The position numbers were made by a program, and so were the translations under genes. From the NCBI RefSeq assembly GCF_002288925.2, contig NW_022098057.1, positions 63,417,641 through 63,481,640 on the forward strand: a stretch of 64,000 nucleotides of DNA. The letters are read 5' to 3'. The DNA is from Delphinapterus leucas. Its lineage: Eukaryota > Chordata > Mammalia > Artiodactyla > Monodontidae. Positions 22,901 to 29,844 of the stretch are shown here, piece by piece; the first letter of the stretch is position 1, and each line of letters starts with the position of its first letter. The notes beneath the pieces were generated by a model. The model made no database searches. It was not told where the DNA came from and saw only the letters and a list, made by a program, of their open reading frames with translations.

Positions 22901-25178
22901 CTGGAGCCTGTGCTCCGCAACGGGAGAGGCCGCAACAGTGAGAGGCCCGCGTACAGCAAAAAAAAAAAAAAAAGATGATTTTTACTTTTAAAGATTAATA
23001 TTCTTATTTGCTTTCTATACTATTGCAACGGCCAGAACATCTAATCAAGGTTTTGTTCCTGGTTTTAGTAAAAATATCTCTAATAATTCACCCTTCAGAA
23101 AAGGCTGACTGTTCAAAATACTGTAATTCATTGAGCGTACGATGTCACAAGCTTTAAGACACAATTATTTTATGTATCAACAAGAAAACATTGCCAAGAA
23201 AATTATGACACAAAATCAATCAGCTGTAAGATGGATCCTGATTTCAGAGATATTAATCTATTTAAGAACATGCATATTAAAATCAATAAAATACAGCAAA
23301 TACTGGAGATCCTATATTACATTAAGGAAGGTTTCTAATTCAATTTTTGAGATATTGAAGTACTTTTTTTAATGTTCATTAAGATTTTAGGCAGCCAAAT
23401 GGTTGAAGAAAATTTCAAATAACTGAGATTTTGTTTGAATTCAATATCTTATGAATTTCATTAGATCATTCATCCACTCAACAAATATTTAGAATGGGCC
23501 TATTATGTGCCAGGGACTGAGATTACAAATAGTGAGCAAAAAGAGATATAGTTCCTGTTATATGTAGCTTTTCATTTAATTGGGCCATGATAACAGAATA
23601 TAACCTATACAATTTCCTTTTTAATTCTGAGGTTTTTCTTTGAGACCTACTCACCATAAGATCAATTGTGGTAAATGTTCCCTGGATCACATATACTAGG
23701 AACTTGAACTACTGAATGTAAGGGTTTGTGAGCTTACTTAAGCAAAGTACCTGACACAATTAGTTCATACAAGGGCTTCCCTGGTGGCACAGTGGTTAAG
23801 AATCCACCTGCCAATGCAGGGGACACGGGTTCGAGCTCTGGTCCAGGAAGATCCCACATGCTGCGGAGCAGCTAAGCCCGTAAGCCATAACTACTGAGCC
23901 TGCGCTCTAGAGGCCGTGAGCCACAACTACTGAGCCTGCGTGCCACAACTACAGAGCCGGTGCTCCACAACAAGAGAAGCCACCGCATTGAGAAGCCCGT
24001 GCACCGTAGTGAAGCGTAGCCCCCGCTCTCTGCAACTGGAGAAAGTCCGCGCATAGCAACAAACACCCAACGCAGCCAAAAAATAAATAAGTAAATAAAT
24101 TAAATATACATAAATAACTTTAAAAAAAAGTTCATACATATTTGTATTCTGAACTGTTATGTTCCTGACCACAATGTCAGACTTATTTCTTAATAAACCA
24201 AGCACCATATAAATAGGAAACAAGTATTTTAAGAATTCAAAGGTAGGAGGAAGAGGTCAGTTCAGAACAAAATGATCCAAAGAAAGTTATATATAAGTAT
24301 GAGGTGAGTCTTGAGATCGGTTTTGAAGAACAGGCAGGAATTCCCTGGGAAGCAAACGAATGACTATGGCAAGAACAGAAAGGTAAGATTTTAGATACTT
24401 TGTTTCAAATTAAGAATGTACTCTGGTCATTCTTTACAATTTCCTTGAGACCTTAAATTAAGAAGTAAATTACCTTGGATTTTTCTTAACAGAATGAACA
24501 GGATTTGGAATGGTGGAGAGTTGGAGGCTCTCGGGAAAGCAACGCGTTGACCACGACTACGCAAAGCAATTAAGTAATGCTGGTGGAGTGTGCGAAGAGG
24601 GTGGAGAGGGAGTTTGGAAGCCGCTTATCACAAAAGTGCGAACACGTGGGGACAAATCGTGTCTTATACGTTTGCCTTTGGTCTCGGCAAGAGTTGGGGC
24701 CCCTCGCCACCCACTGGCCTCCAGCCAACACCAGGGCCGGGCTCGCTCTCACCTGAGCCTGGATGTAGAGTGAGACGCAGTCGTGCGACAGTCGGTACTT
24801 GCGCAGTAGCCTCAGGCATTTCACCAGATGCTCCTCCCCCGCCGACAGCTCCTCCGTGTCGATGTGGTTCACCCCGAGATGGAACTCAATAACCGCCCGC
24901 CTCACTGCCCCCTGGGCGACGGGCCCCTCGGCCTCCACCAATTCAGCCGGCAGTCCCAAGGCGTGGTCCCCTGCGCCCAAGCTGTCATCGGCCTGAGGTC
25001 GCTCATCCTCGTCTTCAGGCGCAGGGCCCAACAGAGCCTTGACCTCTTCCAGCAGCGCCCGGGCGCTGTATTTGGATTTGTACGGTTCCTTTTCCGGGTT
25101 TTTATGCAATTCTACCCGAGACAAGGCTAGCGCAGCCTGGAATTTCTCACGAATCTCGGCCCACGGAGCATCCGCCAT
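1888..25178 (-). CDS. KIFBP: KIF-binding protein gene, coding exons 1-5 (3' part outside window)
   Basis: Spliced coding sequence join (minus strand) 25178-24753, 18095-17997, 5095-5016, 4706-4523, 1972-1888, giving about 291 codons in frame. The family protein in human is about 621 residues, so roughly the N-terminal half is here. KIFBP (KIF1BP, KIAA1279) is a cytosolic TPR-like helical protein that binds certain kinesin motor domains and blocks their microtubule attachment. Human loss causes Goldberg-Shprintzen syndrome (family knowledge). Recognised residues include PWAEI and [17 protein letters not shown] at the N-terminus, [18 protein letters not shown] in exon 1, [20 protein letters not shown] in exon 2 and [20 protein letters not shown] in exon 4. 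All visible donors are GT and acceptors AG. Intron 1 is 6.7 kb, intron 2 12.9 kb, intron 3 only 309 bp and intron 4 2.5 kb. The last exons are not in the first 1.9 kb of the window. Confidence 0.95.
1973..3560. other. KIFBP intron 4, mostly unrecognised sequence
   Basis: AT-rich and free of obvious SINE or L1. It contains a short tandem AGTTTACATAA-type repeat at 2881-2920 and nothing else that I can name. Confidence 0.4.
2881..2920. repeat. Short tandem repeat (AGTTTACATAA unit)
   Basis: Three to four imperfect copies of an 11-14 bp unit containing AGTTTACATAA. Confidence 0.75.
3561..3594 (-). pseudogene. U2 snRNA 5'-end pseudogene fragment
   Basis: The minus strand reads ATCGCTTCTAGGACTTTGGT then CTAAGATCAAGCGT, matching the first 34 nt of U2 snRNA at 29 of 34 positions by my alignment. 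Beyond about 34 nt the match is lost, so this is a 3'-truncated retro-copy in KIFBP intron 4 with no sign of function. Confidence 0.7.
4362..4452 (+). repeat. Copy A of a 91-bp duplicated segment
   Basis: Begins ACTTTAGTACACTGGCAAAC and ends ACATTTTCA. It matches 5522-5612 with five mismatches in 91 bases. Intron 4 of KIFBP. Confidence 0.9.
4523..4706 (-). CDS. KIFBP: KIFBP coding exon 4
   Basis: 184 bp. The first base completes Arg, followed by [18 protein letters not shown]... and ending ...LSQFYINK. Acceptor TCCTTCATAG, donor AATAAG|GTAAGC. Contains the TPR-like helix pair around [20 protein letters not shown]. Confidence 0.96.
4765..4900. mobile_element. MIR-like fragment
   Basis: Contains GACAGATAAGGAAACTGAG followed by degenerate MIR sequence. 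Lies in the 309-bp intron 3 of KIFBP. Confidence 0.55.
5016..5095 (-). CDS. KIFBP: KIFBP coding exon 3
   Basis: 80 bp encoding [18 protein letters not shown]... to ...QERSK plus two bases of the next Arg codon. Acceptor AATTACAG, donor AAAAAG|GTGAGTAG. The first codon is Ile where I recall Val in human. Confidence 0.95.
5522..5612 (+). repeat. Copy B of a 91-bp duplicated segment
   Basis: Same orientation as 4362-4452, offset 1160 bp, in KIFBP intron 2. Exons 3 and 4 lie between the copies. Not a repeat family I recognise. Confidence 0.9.
5690..5784 (+). mobile_element. MIR fragment
   Basis: CTTGGGCAAGTCACCCCATC and TTTCCTCATCTATAAAAT are the MIR core and 3' region. The CHR SINE at 5785 inserted directly into it. 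Confidence 0.7.
5785..6240 (+). mobile_element. CHR SINE interrupted by a second CHR SINE
   Basis: Outer element 5785-5825 resumes at 6004-6240. The inner element occupies 5826-6003 and is bounded by a 15-bp target-site duplication (5811-5825, 6004-6018; 14 of 15 match). The outer copy lacks an A-tail. Confidence 0.9.
5826..6003 (+). mobile_element. Inner CHR SINE nested in another SINE
   Basis: Starts GGGACTTCCCCGGTGGTCCA, has B box GGTTCGATCCC, and ends ACGCAGCC plus A14. Confidence 0.9.
6445..6640 (+). mobile_element. CHR SINE
   Basis: GGGACTTCCCTGGTGGTCCA to GCGCAGAC plus poly-A, flanked by CACAACTTGG direct repeats. Confidence 0.9.
6962..7290 (-). mobile_element. CHR SINE, long form
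   Basis: Plus-strand text TTTTTTGGCTGCATTGGGTC to CCACCAGGGAAGTCCC, i.e. the element in reverse. ATACCAG duplications flank it. Confidence 0.92.
7565..8490 (+). mobile_element. L1, 3' end of ORF2 and 3'UTR
   Basis: Typical L1 3' text (AATGGGCAGGAGACCTAAAT, GGGAATGCAAATTGGTACAG, GATCCAGCAATCCCATTCCT). A frame at 7811-8014 gives the [13 protein letters not shown] motif of ORF2. 5'-truncated and non-coding. Confidence 0.9.
8490..8614 (+). repeat. GA-rich microsatellite (GGAA/GGGA)n
   Basis: About 125 bases of GGAAGG, GGGAGG and GGAAA units that grew from an L1 A-rich tail. Confidence 0.95.
8615..8792 (+). mobile_element. Second L1 3' end
   Basis: Repeats the final part of the L1 3'UTR (GGACCTACTGTATAGCACAG, TGTACACCTGAAACTAACAC) immediately after the microsatellite. 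Confidence 0.85.
8795..8950 (+). mobile_element. CHR SINE, short form
   Basis: GGGACTTCCCTAGTGGTCCA to GCACAGCCAAATAAATAAAT. Confidence 0.9.
9001..9256 (+). mobile_element. CHR SINE, long form, 3' truncated
   Basis: GGGACTTCCCTGGTGGCGCA to ATAGCCCCTGCTC, with no terminal A-tail. Confidence 0.9.
9330..9430 (+). mobile_element. L2 3'-end fragment
   Basis: Ends AGTACCTGGCACAAAGTAAA then CAATAAATG, the L2 3' signature. Confidence 0.5.
9595..10080 (+). mobile_element. MIR split by a CHR SINE
   Basis: MIR core TATAGTGGTTAAAAGTGTG, TTGCCACTTACTGGTGTGTG and CTCATCTATAAAATAATAA up to 9763, resuming at 9984 with GTGAGAATTAAATGAGTTAA. Confidence 0.8.
9764..9983 (+). mobile_element. CHR SINE, short odontocete-type subfamily
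   Basis: Has the GAGCGGCTGGGCCTGTGAGC block and GAGAGGCCCGC near the tail. ATCTAYCTCTT duplications flank it. Inserted in a MIR. Confidence 0.92.
10565..10768 (+). mobile_element. CHR SINE, short subfamily, in L1
   Basis: GGGCTTCCCTAGTGGCGCAG to AGGCCCGCGTACCGC plus A9. L1 text continues on both sides. Confidence 0.93.
10996..11200 (+). mobile_element. CHR SINE, short subfamily, in L1
   Basis: GGGCTTCCCTGGTGGCACAG to GACCCGCGTACCGC plus poly-A. An AGAAGAAG-type duplication flanks it. Confidence 0.93.
11501..12359 (+). mobile_element. Younger truncated L1 nested in old L1
   Basis: Starts in ORF2 (TGATCCAGCAATCCACTCCT) and ends CTCCAATAAAAT plus T/A-rich tail. AATTCTGTA occurs at 11492-11500 and again at 12360-12368, a 9-bp target-site duplication within the older L1. 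It carries its own SINE at 11826-12038. Confidence 0.85.
11826..12038 (+). mobile_element. CHR SINE with internally duplicated tRNA-like head
   Basis: The 86-bp block 11839-11924 (GGTCCAGTGGTTAACACTCT... to ...CCTGCACGCAATG) is repeated at 11925-12007. Each copy has an A-box-like and a GGTTCAATCCC B-box-like sequence. Ends GGGGCACGGCC plus A18. Confidence 0.9.
12860..13670 (+). mobile_element. Old L1 3'UTR split by a SINE
   Basis: GAATGGTGGTTGCCAGGGGC ... CAAACTTCCAGTTATAAGAT ... TGTTAACTATAGTTAATACT up to 13085, then CTGTATACTCAAAAGTTGCT ... ATCACACTGTACATCTTAAA after the SINE. Confidence 0.8.
13086..13442 (+). mobile_element. CHR SINE, long form
   Basis: GGGACTTCACTGGTGGTCCA to AATGCAGCCAAAAATAAATA plus A-rich tail. 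Confidence 0.92.
13855..14055 (+). mobile_element. MIR
   Basis: Matches the MIR body (GGTCAGATGAACCATATTTA, CTCCTCACCTATAAATGAGA, TTGTTGTGAGAATAAAATG, AGCACTCAATAAATACTAG). Confidence 0.75.
14056..15085. other. KIFBP intron 2 interval, weak repeat traces only
   Basis: Contains a 20-22 bp tandem duplication of AAACTAAAATGTTAGTTTTA at about 14075-14116, a possible old L1 piece near 14200-14340 and a faint L2-like stretch near 14790-14900. No gene seen. Confidence 0.4.
15086..15361 (+). mobile_element. CHR SINE
   Basis: GGGCTTCCCTGGTGGCGCAG to ACGCAGCCAAAAATAAAC plus A-rich tail, flanked by ATCTRAAAGAAATG duplications. Confidence 0.93.
15362..16345 (-). mobile_element. L2-type LINE relic with reverse-transcriptase remnants
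   Basis: The minus strand contains decayed RT motifs: [11 protein letters not shown] (from the ..DLSAAFDTVDH class) at about 16230-16275 and CADDSQII (degenerate YADD box) at about 16005-16040. The order is as in CR1/L2 elements. Non-coding now. Confidence 0.65.
16398..16741 (+). mobile_element. CHR SINE, long form
   Basis: GGGACTTCCCTGGTGGCGCA to AAAGCGCCAAAAATAAATAT, with AAAGAAGTGCT direct repeats on both sides. Confidence 0.94.
16805..16990. mobile_element. Old LINE-like fragment
   Basis: TAGAGCAGTGTTAGGTTCAC and GAAGGTACAGAGATTTCC belong to a common old mammalian L1 3' region. Subfamily uncertain. Confidence 0.45.
17236..17415 (+). mobile_element. MER5A-type hAT DNA transposon
   Basis: CAGTGGTTCTCAAAGTGCAG at the left, internal AAATGCAAATTCTCAAGTCC and CTCCAGGTGATTCTGATGCA, and inverted end TTTGAGAACCAGTG. 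Confidence 0.85.
17782..17967 (+). mobile_element. CHR SINE, short form
   Basis: GGGACTTCCCTGGTGGTCCA to GTGCAGCCAAACAAG plus tail, flanked by AAGATTAAAATTTA duplications, 30 bases from KIFBP exon 2. Confidence 0.93.
17997..18095 (-). CDS. KIFBP: KIFBP coding exon 2
   Basis: 99 bp, 33 codons, phase 0 at both ends, encoding [17 protein letters not shown]... to ...LYNQYMKE. Acceptor ATTTTCCAG and donor GAG|GTATGT. Part of the TPR-like helical array. Confidence 0.95.
18240..18780 (+). mobile_element. LTR-like relic, probably ERVL-MaLR/MLT1 type
   Basis: Segments such as TTAGTGACTTGCTTCTAACA, AATATGGCAAAAGTGATAG, GAGAGACCTTGAGCCAGAAG and TAATAAAAGTTTGTTGTTTC match a widespread old mammalian LTR as I remember it, including its polyadenylation region. 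No internal viral genes. Family assignment is tentative. Confidence 0.5.
18781..20340. other. KIFBP intron 1 interval, nothing recognised
   Basis: No SINE, young L1, exon or RNA gene recognised in about 1.5 kb. It may hold diverged repeats that I cannot call by eye. Confidence 0.35.
20341..21030 (+). mobile_element. Old L1 fragments (ORF2 internal, then 3'UTR)
   Basis: ACTACAGACTGATATCCTTC, GTTTAACATTGGAAAATCAA and CAATGTAATTCACCATATTA are L1 ORF2. AACTGTTTCATGCGAATATA and CTGTACATCAATTGTACCTC are the 3'UTR. An internal deletion joins them near 20720. Confidence 0.75.
21340..22140 (-). mobile_element. Old L1 fragment split by a SINE
   Basis: Reverse L1 text: AATGGCTGCATATTGTTCTT, GTATGGATGTACCAGTATTT and, after the SINE, CTAATGGGCAGTATCCATCT. 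Confidence 0.65.
21636..21977 (-). mobile_element. CHR SINE, long form
   Basis: TTTTTGGCTGCACTGGGTCT to GACACCAGGGAAGCCC on the plus strand, AAGTC-type duplication. Confidence 0.93.
22200..22765. other. KIFBP intron 1 interval, nothing recognised
   Basis: AT-rich. A degenerate LINE-like stretch is possible near 22350-22530, but I could not assign it. Confidence 0.35.
22766..22973 (+). mobile_element. CHR SINE, short subfamily
   Basis: GGGCTTCCCTGGTGGCGCAG, AGCGGCTGGGCCCGTGAGCC, AGGCCCGCGTACAGC plus A15. GATGATTTTT duplications flank it. Confidence 0.94.
22974..23464. other. KIFBP intron 1 interval, nothing recognised
   Basis: AT-rich. A 76-codon open frame at 23142-23372 looks like chance. 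Confidence 0.35.
23465..23560 (-). mobile_element. L2 3'-end fragment
   Basis: CCACTCAACAAATATTTAGA and TATTATGTGCCAGGGACTGA are the reverse of the L2 terminus. Confidence 0.6.
23773..24128 (+). mobile_element. CHR SINE, long form
   Basis: GGGCTTCCCTGGTGGCACAG to ACGCAGCCAAAAAATAAATA plus tail, flanked by AGTTCATACA duplications. Confidence 0.94.
24129..24690. other. KIFBP intron 1, promoter-proximal part
   Basis: No repeat recognised. GC content rises from about 24.5 kb toward exon 1. Confidence 0.4.
24753..25178 (-). CDS. KIFBP: KIFBP coding exon 1
   Basis: 142 codons from the ATG at 25178 (MADAPWAEI...) to ...SLYIQAQ, then donor CAG|GTGAGA. The start matches the known N-terminus (human begins MANVPWAEV, from memory). 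The same frame stays open upstream to an ATG at 25385, which is treated as 5'UTR. The exon is GC-rich and lies in the CpG-rich promoter block. Acidic linker [11 protein letters not shown] is present. Confidence 0.96.
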
Positions 25179-25440
25179 AGCGTCCTCCACAGCCTCGGTT
25201 TCCTCAATGTTTGCAAACAGGACTCCCGCCTTCCTTCTGCTTTGCGACACTTCACTTACGGCCCCCGACAGCCCTACGCCTGCGCACTGCAGAACGCTAT
25301 CCAATGACGTCCGCCAGGGGAAAGGCAATATGCTTGGCAGTGACCAACGGGAAGGCGCAGTAGTCACCATAGCAACCGTTGTCATGGAAAGGAACCTGTC
25401 CTGGCGATAGTCCCACCTCCAGCCCCGCCCTCTGCGGTGG
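25179..25440 (-). promoter_or_regulatory. KIFBP: KIFBP 5'UTR and CpG-rich promoter
   Basis: GC- and CpG-rich block just upstream of the KIFBP start, continuous with exon 1 (about 24.69-25.44 kb). Visible sites: CCAAT at 25301-25305 overlapping a CRE-like TGACGTCC at 25305-25312, and an NRF1-like CCTGCGCA at about 25279-25286. I see no TATA box. The transcription start cannot be fixed from sequence alone. Confidence 0.6.
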
Positions 25441-25661
25441 TGAGTCTCTCTCTTGTTGACCCGGTGAAGTTGTAGATGCTTAAAAATATCGATTGACTTC
25501 AGCAGATCACAAGGAAATATTGTTTACAAACATATCTGGTTAAGTACTCTCGTTAATTGATATAAGCTGAAAGGCAGAAACCTTTTGACAGTATATAACC
25601 CAGCCCATCACTGGATAAAAATGTAACAAGGATCCGTGTATTGTTATTAATGCATAGCTTC

Positions 25662-25800
25662 GGGACTTCCCTGGTGGTCCAGCGGATAAGACTCCGCGCT
25701 CCCAATGCAGGGAACACGGGTTTGATCCCTGGTCAGGGAACTAAGATCCCACATCCCACATGCCGCATGCCACATGGCGCGGGCAAAAAAAAAAAAAAAA
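25662..25800 (+). mobile_element. CHR SINE, short form
   Basis: GGGACTTCCCTGGTGGTCCA to GGCGCGGGC plus A16, ATRCATAGCYT duplications. Confidence 0.93.
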
Positions 25801-26759
25801 TACATAGCCTCTATGAATGTAAAAAGCACTGAGTGATCGAAAAGCATTTTCACTTCAACCCTGAAATACAGGTTGTAGGGATATGTACAACATCTCAAAG
25901 TAATACAACAGTTAAGTGCCAGAGCTGTGACAAGACACTTCAAGCAAGGCTTTTCCCATTACATAACTTTCCAAAATTATCGTCAAATACGAGGGGCGGG
26001 GGCCAGGCCGGAGAAGGTTTACTCTCAAGAGCTGGGTATATAAAATGCTTTGAGATACACAAAGGAGCACCGATTTTGGAGGCTCATAGACACAAAGTTT
26101 GAATCTCAGATCTGCTTCAAACTGATTAGCTTCTAATTTTCTAAGCTTTGGGTTTCTCAAGTAAAACATAAATGATAATATTACTTATCTCTACAGAATA
26201 ATTATTAGGAATAAATGAAATTAAACATCTGTCCTTTATAAATGTTAGTGCTCCTCAAGATTCTTTCCTAAATTCTGTCCCGGGGAGATGTTACCCACTT
26301 CCAAGACTTTCATTACATGGGCTGCTCACTTTCAAAACGGGTCTCCAGGCCAGATGGCACTCTGGAGCTCCAGGGTGTAATATTCATCTCTCAACTGGAA
26401 CAACCGCTCCTGAATGTCCCACTGACTCCTGTATATCAGTATGTTCAAATTGGAACTAATCAGTTTCCTCTTCACATACCCCTTCCCTCCCACACCAAAA
26501 TTTGCTCTTAAGTTCTGCATCTCAGTGACACCACCATACACCAAGCTGATGATTTCGTACACTCACTCTCCTTTCTGCTCTCATCCTTAAGTGTAAAACC
26601 CAGTACTAGCCACCTCCAGTCCACCTTCTGAAAAGCTCTTACATGGGTCTACTTTTCATCTCCAGTGACTTAGACCATCATCTTCTGAATTACTTTTAAC
26701 AGGTACTCTTGCTGCCAGTCTGGCTTCCTATCAGAGCATTTTCCACAACACTTCAAATG
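25801..26759. other. KIFBP-DDX21 spacer, nothing recognised
   Basis: Upstream flank of KIFBP. A few open frames under 100 codons without recognisable motifs. Confidence 0.35.
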
Positions 26760-26850
26760 ACTAATTCGTTCATTCAATAAATATTTAAAATGCCTGTTAT
26801 TTGCCTGGCACTGTTCTAGGATCTCGAAATTCAGCAACTAAAAAACTTTC
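26760..26850 (-). mobile_element. L2 3'-end fragment
   Basis: TTCATTCAATAAATATTTAA and TTTGCCTGGCACTGTTCTAG, reverse of the L2 terminus. Confidence 0.55.
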
Positions 26851-26971
26851 TGCCCTAGTATAGGGAAAGACATTAAATAAACTATAAAGTAATGTCAGAT
26901 GGTAAGTGTTATGGAAACAAAGGAGGAGATAAGGAACGTTAGCAGGTGAGGCAAGGTTGCTATTTTTATTT

Positions 26972-27331
26972 ATTTATTTTTGGCTGCATTGGGTCTTTGT
27001 TGCCGCGCGCAGGCTTCCTCTAGTTGCAGCGAGCAGGGGCTACTCTTCGTTGCAGTGCGCGGGCTTCTCATTGCAGTGGCTTCTCTTGCTGCGGAGCACA
27101 GGCCGTAGGTGCGCAGGCTTCAGTAGTTGTGGCACACGGGCTTAGCTGCTCTGCAGCATGTGAGATCTTCCCACAACTACTGAAGCCTGTGTGCCTAGAG
27201 CCCGTGGTCTGCCACAAGAGAAGCCACCTCAGTGAGAAGCCCGCGCACCGCAACGAAGATTAGCCCCTGCTCGCTGCAACTAGAGGAAGCCTGCGCGCAG
27301 CAACAAAGACCCAATGCAGCCAAAAATAAAT
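26972..27331. mobile_element. Foldback (inverted) CHR SINE palindrome
   Basis: Left arm 26972-27132 (minus-oriented SINE), 38-base spacer 27133-27170, right arm 27171-27331 (plus-oriented SINE 3' half). The outer 32 bases of the arms are perfect reverse complements. Both arms share unusual variants, e.g. TAGAGGAAGCCTGCGCGC and AACAAAGACCCAATGCAGCC, so they look copied from one another. Confidence 0.92.
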
Positions 27332-27439
27332 TAAAATAAAATAAATTTATTAAAAAAATCAGTAGTGTAAAAAAAAAGTCATAGTAGGTGCTCAGTATAT
27401 ATCTGTTTGTGACTAGGAAAGTGATTGGCACATGGTTAA

Positions 27440-27640
27440 TAATGGTATATCATTACTATGAACCAGTTAACATTCTATATTTAAATCATCTAATCCTCAG
27501 AACTCTGTGAGATACTATTATTATTCCCATTCTGCAGATTAGGAATTGAAGTCTAGAGAGATTAATAATTTATCAAAGGTCACATACAATAAATAGGCAG
27601 TTTTGCTCCAGAGCCCACACTTTTAATCATTATGCAATAC
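27440..27640. mobile_element. MIR-like fragment
   Basis: CTAATCCTCAGAACTCTGTG, TTATTCCCATTCTGCAGATT and degenerate MIR text. Confidence 0.55.
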
Positions 27641-28113
27641 TGTCTTGTAGTAGGAGCTCAATAAACCACTGCGATACACAGTGCTGACCTCTAAAGACCT
27701 AGCTAGAAGAATGCCCAGATGAAAACTAAAATAGCCCAGATGAAAATTAAAATAAAGATTTTTTATAAATGTAAGGATAAATCCTTAGACAGACACACCT
27801 GAGAAACACAAAGACATAGGACTAGGAAACTCAAGATGGGAGAGTTCTGCCTGCCATTTGGGGAACAGTCCCTGTGGAAATTGTCCAATGAATGGCACAG
27901 AACACAGGTCACCGTTAACACAGTGACCTGACATTTAGGCAATGATCACCTCTTGCTGTTAACATCAAAAGACAGAGGGACAACTGGACACTGGGTACAC
28001 TTCTCGATCTAATTATCTATTATGTTAGATGCAGGGGGACAAGGAGCTTGTAAAGTGACAGATGGAGATGTCTCAGCAAAATTCAGAATGTGGCAGAATC
28101 TATAGAACAAATG
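27641..28113. other. Spacer interval, nothing recognised
   Basis: No gene or clear repeat seen between a MIR-like piece and a SINE. Confidence 0.35.
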
Positions 28114-28230
28114 GGGACTTCCCTGGCAGTCCAGTGGTTGGGACTCTGCCTTCCAATGCAGGGGGTGTGGGTTTGATCCCTGGTCGGGGACCTGGGATCC
28201 CACATGCCACTGTGCCAAAAAACCAAAAAC
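28114..28230 (+). mobile_element. CHR SINE, short form
   Basis: GGGACTTCCCTGGCAGTCCA, TTTGATCCCTGGTCGGGG, GTGCCAAAAAACC tail. Confidence 0.88.
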
Positions 28231-28332
28231 ATGGAACAGAGGCAATGCTGTTATAACAAGTTCAATGAAGACTTTAAAAAATGGTCCACATCAAAAAAAA
28301 ACCCCAAAAAACTATATATGCACTTATCTTTT

Positions 28333-28673
28333 TTTTTTTAATTTTTTAAAAATAAATTTATTTTTTATTTTTGGCTGCATTGGGTCTTCGTTGCCGCGCA
28401 CGGGCTTTCTCCGGTTGCAGAGAGCAGGGGCTACTCTTCATTGCGGTGGCTCCTCTTGTTGCGGAGCACGGGCTCTAGGTGTGCGGGCTTCAGTAGTTGC
28501 GGCACGCAGGCTCAGTAGTTGTGGCTCGCAGGCTCTAGAGCACAGGCTCAGTAGTTGTGGCGGATGGGCTTAGTTGCTCTGCGACATGTGGGATCTTCCC
28601 AGACCAGGGATCAAACCCATGTCCCCTGCATTGGGAGGCGGATTCTTAACCACTGCGCCACCAGGTAAGTCCC
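28333..28673 (-). mobile_element. CHR SINE, long form, with 14-bp target-site duplication
   Basis: TTTTTGGCTGCATTGGGTCT to CCACCAGGTAAGTCCC on the plus strand. TGCACTTATCTTTT at 28319-28332 is repeated at 28674-28687. Confidence 0.95.
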
Positions 28674-28677
28674 TGCA

Positions 28678-29490
28678 CTTATCTTTTGACTCAGCTGTCC
28701 CACTCCTAGGAATCTACTCTGAAGATACCCCTCCAACAGTACGTAAATACATATATAACAAGGTTCCTCACTGCAGCAATGTTTGTAATTGAAAAATATT
28801 GGAAACAACCTATGTGCCCATACATAATAAGAAAATGGTTGAATAACTATAGTATACCCACACAGTGGAGTATGATGCAGTTGTAAAACAAAGAATGCTA
28901 TGAACTGATGTGATTTCCAGCATATACTGTTAAGAAAAAAAAGCTCAAAGAAGCATCTATAGGATGGCACCCTTCATGTTAATATCGTTTTGATAATTGT
29001 ACTATGATTATGGAAAACATTAACACTGGTGGAAACAGTGTAGAGTATACACAAACTTTCTGTTCTATTTTTGCAACATTTATGTAAGTCTAAAATTATT
29101 TCAAAATAAAATCTTTTCAAGAAATGCAAGTGACCAATAAATGTAAGATGTTAATCCTCGCTCAATTAAAAGACACAAATGAAAACGATGTATTAGTTTG
29201 CACCTAGCAAAGTGACAAAAGGAAGCCAACACCTAATGTTAGTGCTGTGGGGAAACAGGTTCTCTCCTAGGCTTTAGGGTAGGAACGTAAACTGGAACTG
29301 CTTTGGAGAGCAACTTGCATCAAAATTTAAAATACATTCACTTTGACCCTGCACTCCTACAAGTGACAATCAGACAAGTACACAAAGATTACGCAAAGAC
29401 ATTCATTTTAAAATGGGTTGTTTATAATAATGAAAGATAAAATAACATGTTCATACTGTGAGATACTATGAGATGGCACAGTCATCAAAA
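28678..29490 (+). mobile_element. Old L1M-type fragments
   Basis: AGCTGTCCCACTCCTAGGAA, GGAAACAACCTATGTGCCCA, CACAGTGGAGTATGATGCAG, then a second diverged piece from about 29150. Subfamily not determined. Confidence 0.6.
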
Positions 29491-29498
29491 GTGGCACA

Positions 29499-29609
29499 GG
29501 GACTTCCCTGGTGGTCCAGTGGTTAAGCCTCTGCATTTCCACTGCAGGGGGCGCCGGTTGGATCCCTGGTCTGATGCCTGGTCGGGGGACTTAAAAAAAA
29601 AAAAAAAAA
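29499..29609 (+). mobile_element. CHR SINE, short form
   Basis: GGGACTTCCCTGGTGGTCCA to GGTCGGGGGACTT plus A-tail. GGCACAG flanks both sides. Confidence 0.9.
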
Positions 29610-29844
29610 GGCACAGATCTGTACTTACAGTAAAGGATGCACATACGGAGGGAAAAGCAATTCACAAAACTGAAGGAATGATTCCAGTTTTGTAAACGAA
29701 TTCCTGGAAGAGATGCTCACAAATATGTTGGATATGTGGTGACTTGCTTGTTTTTTCTATGTTTGGATTTTTATACCCATCACTTATTATGTTTAAAACA
29801 AAAATTTCAAGCTTCAATTTTAGGGAAAAAGTCACCAAAAGCAT

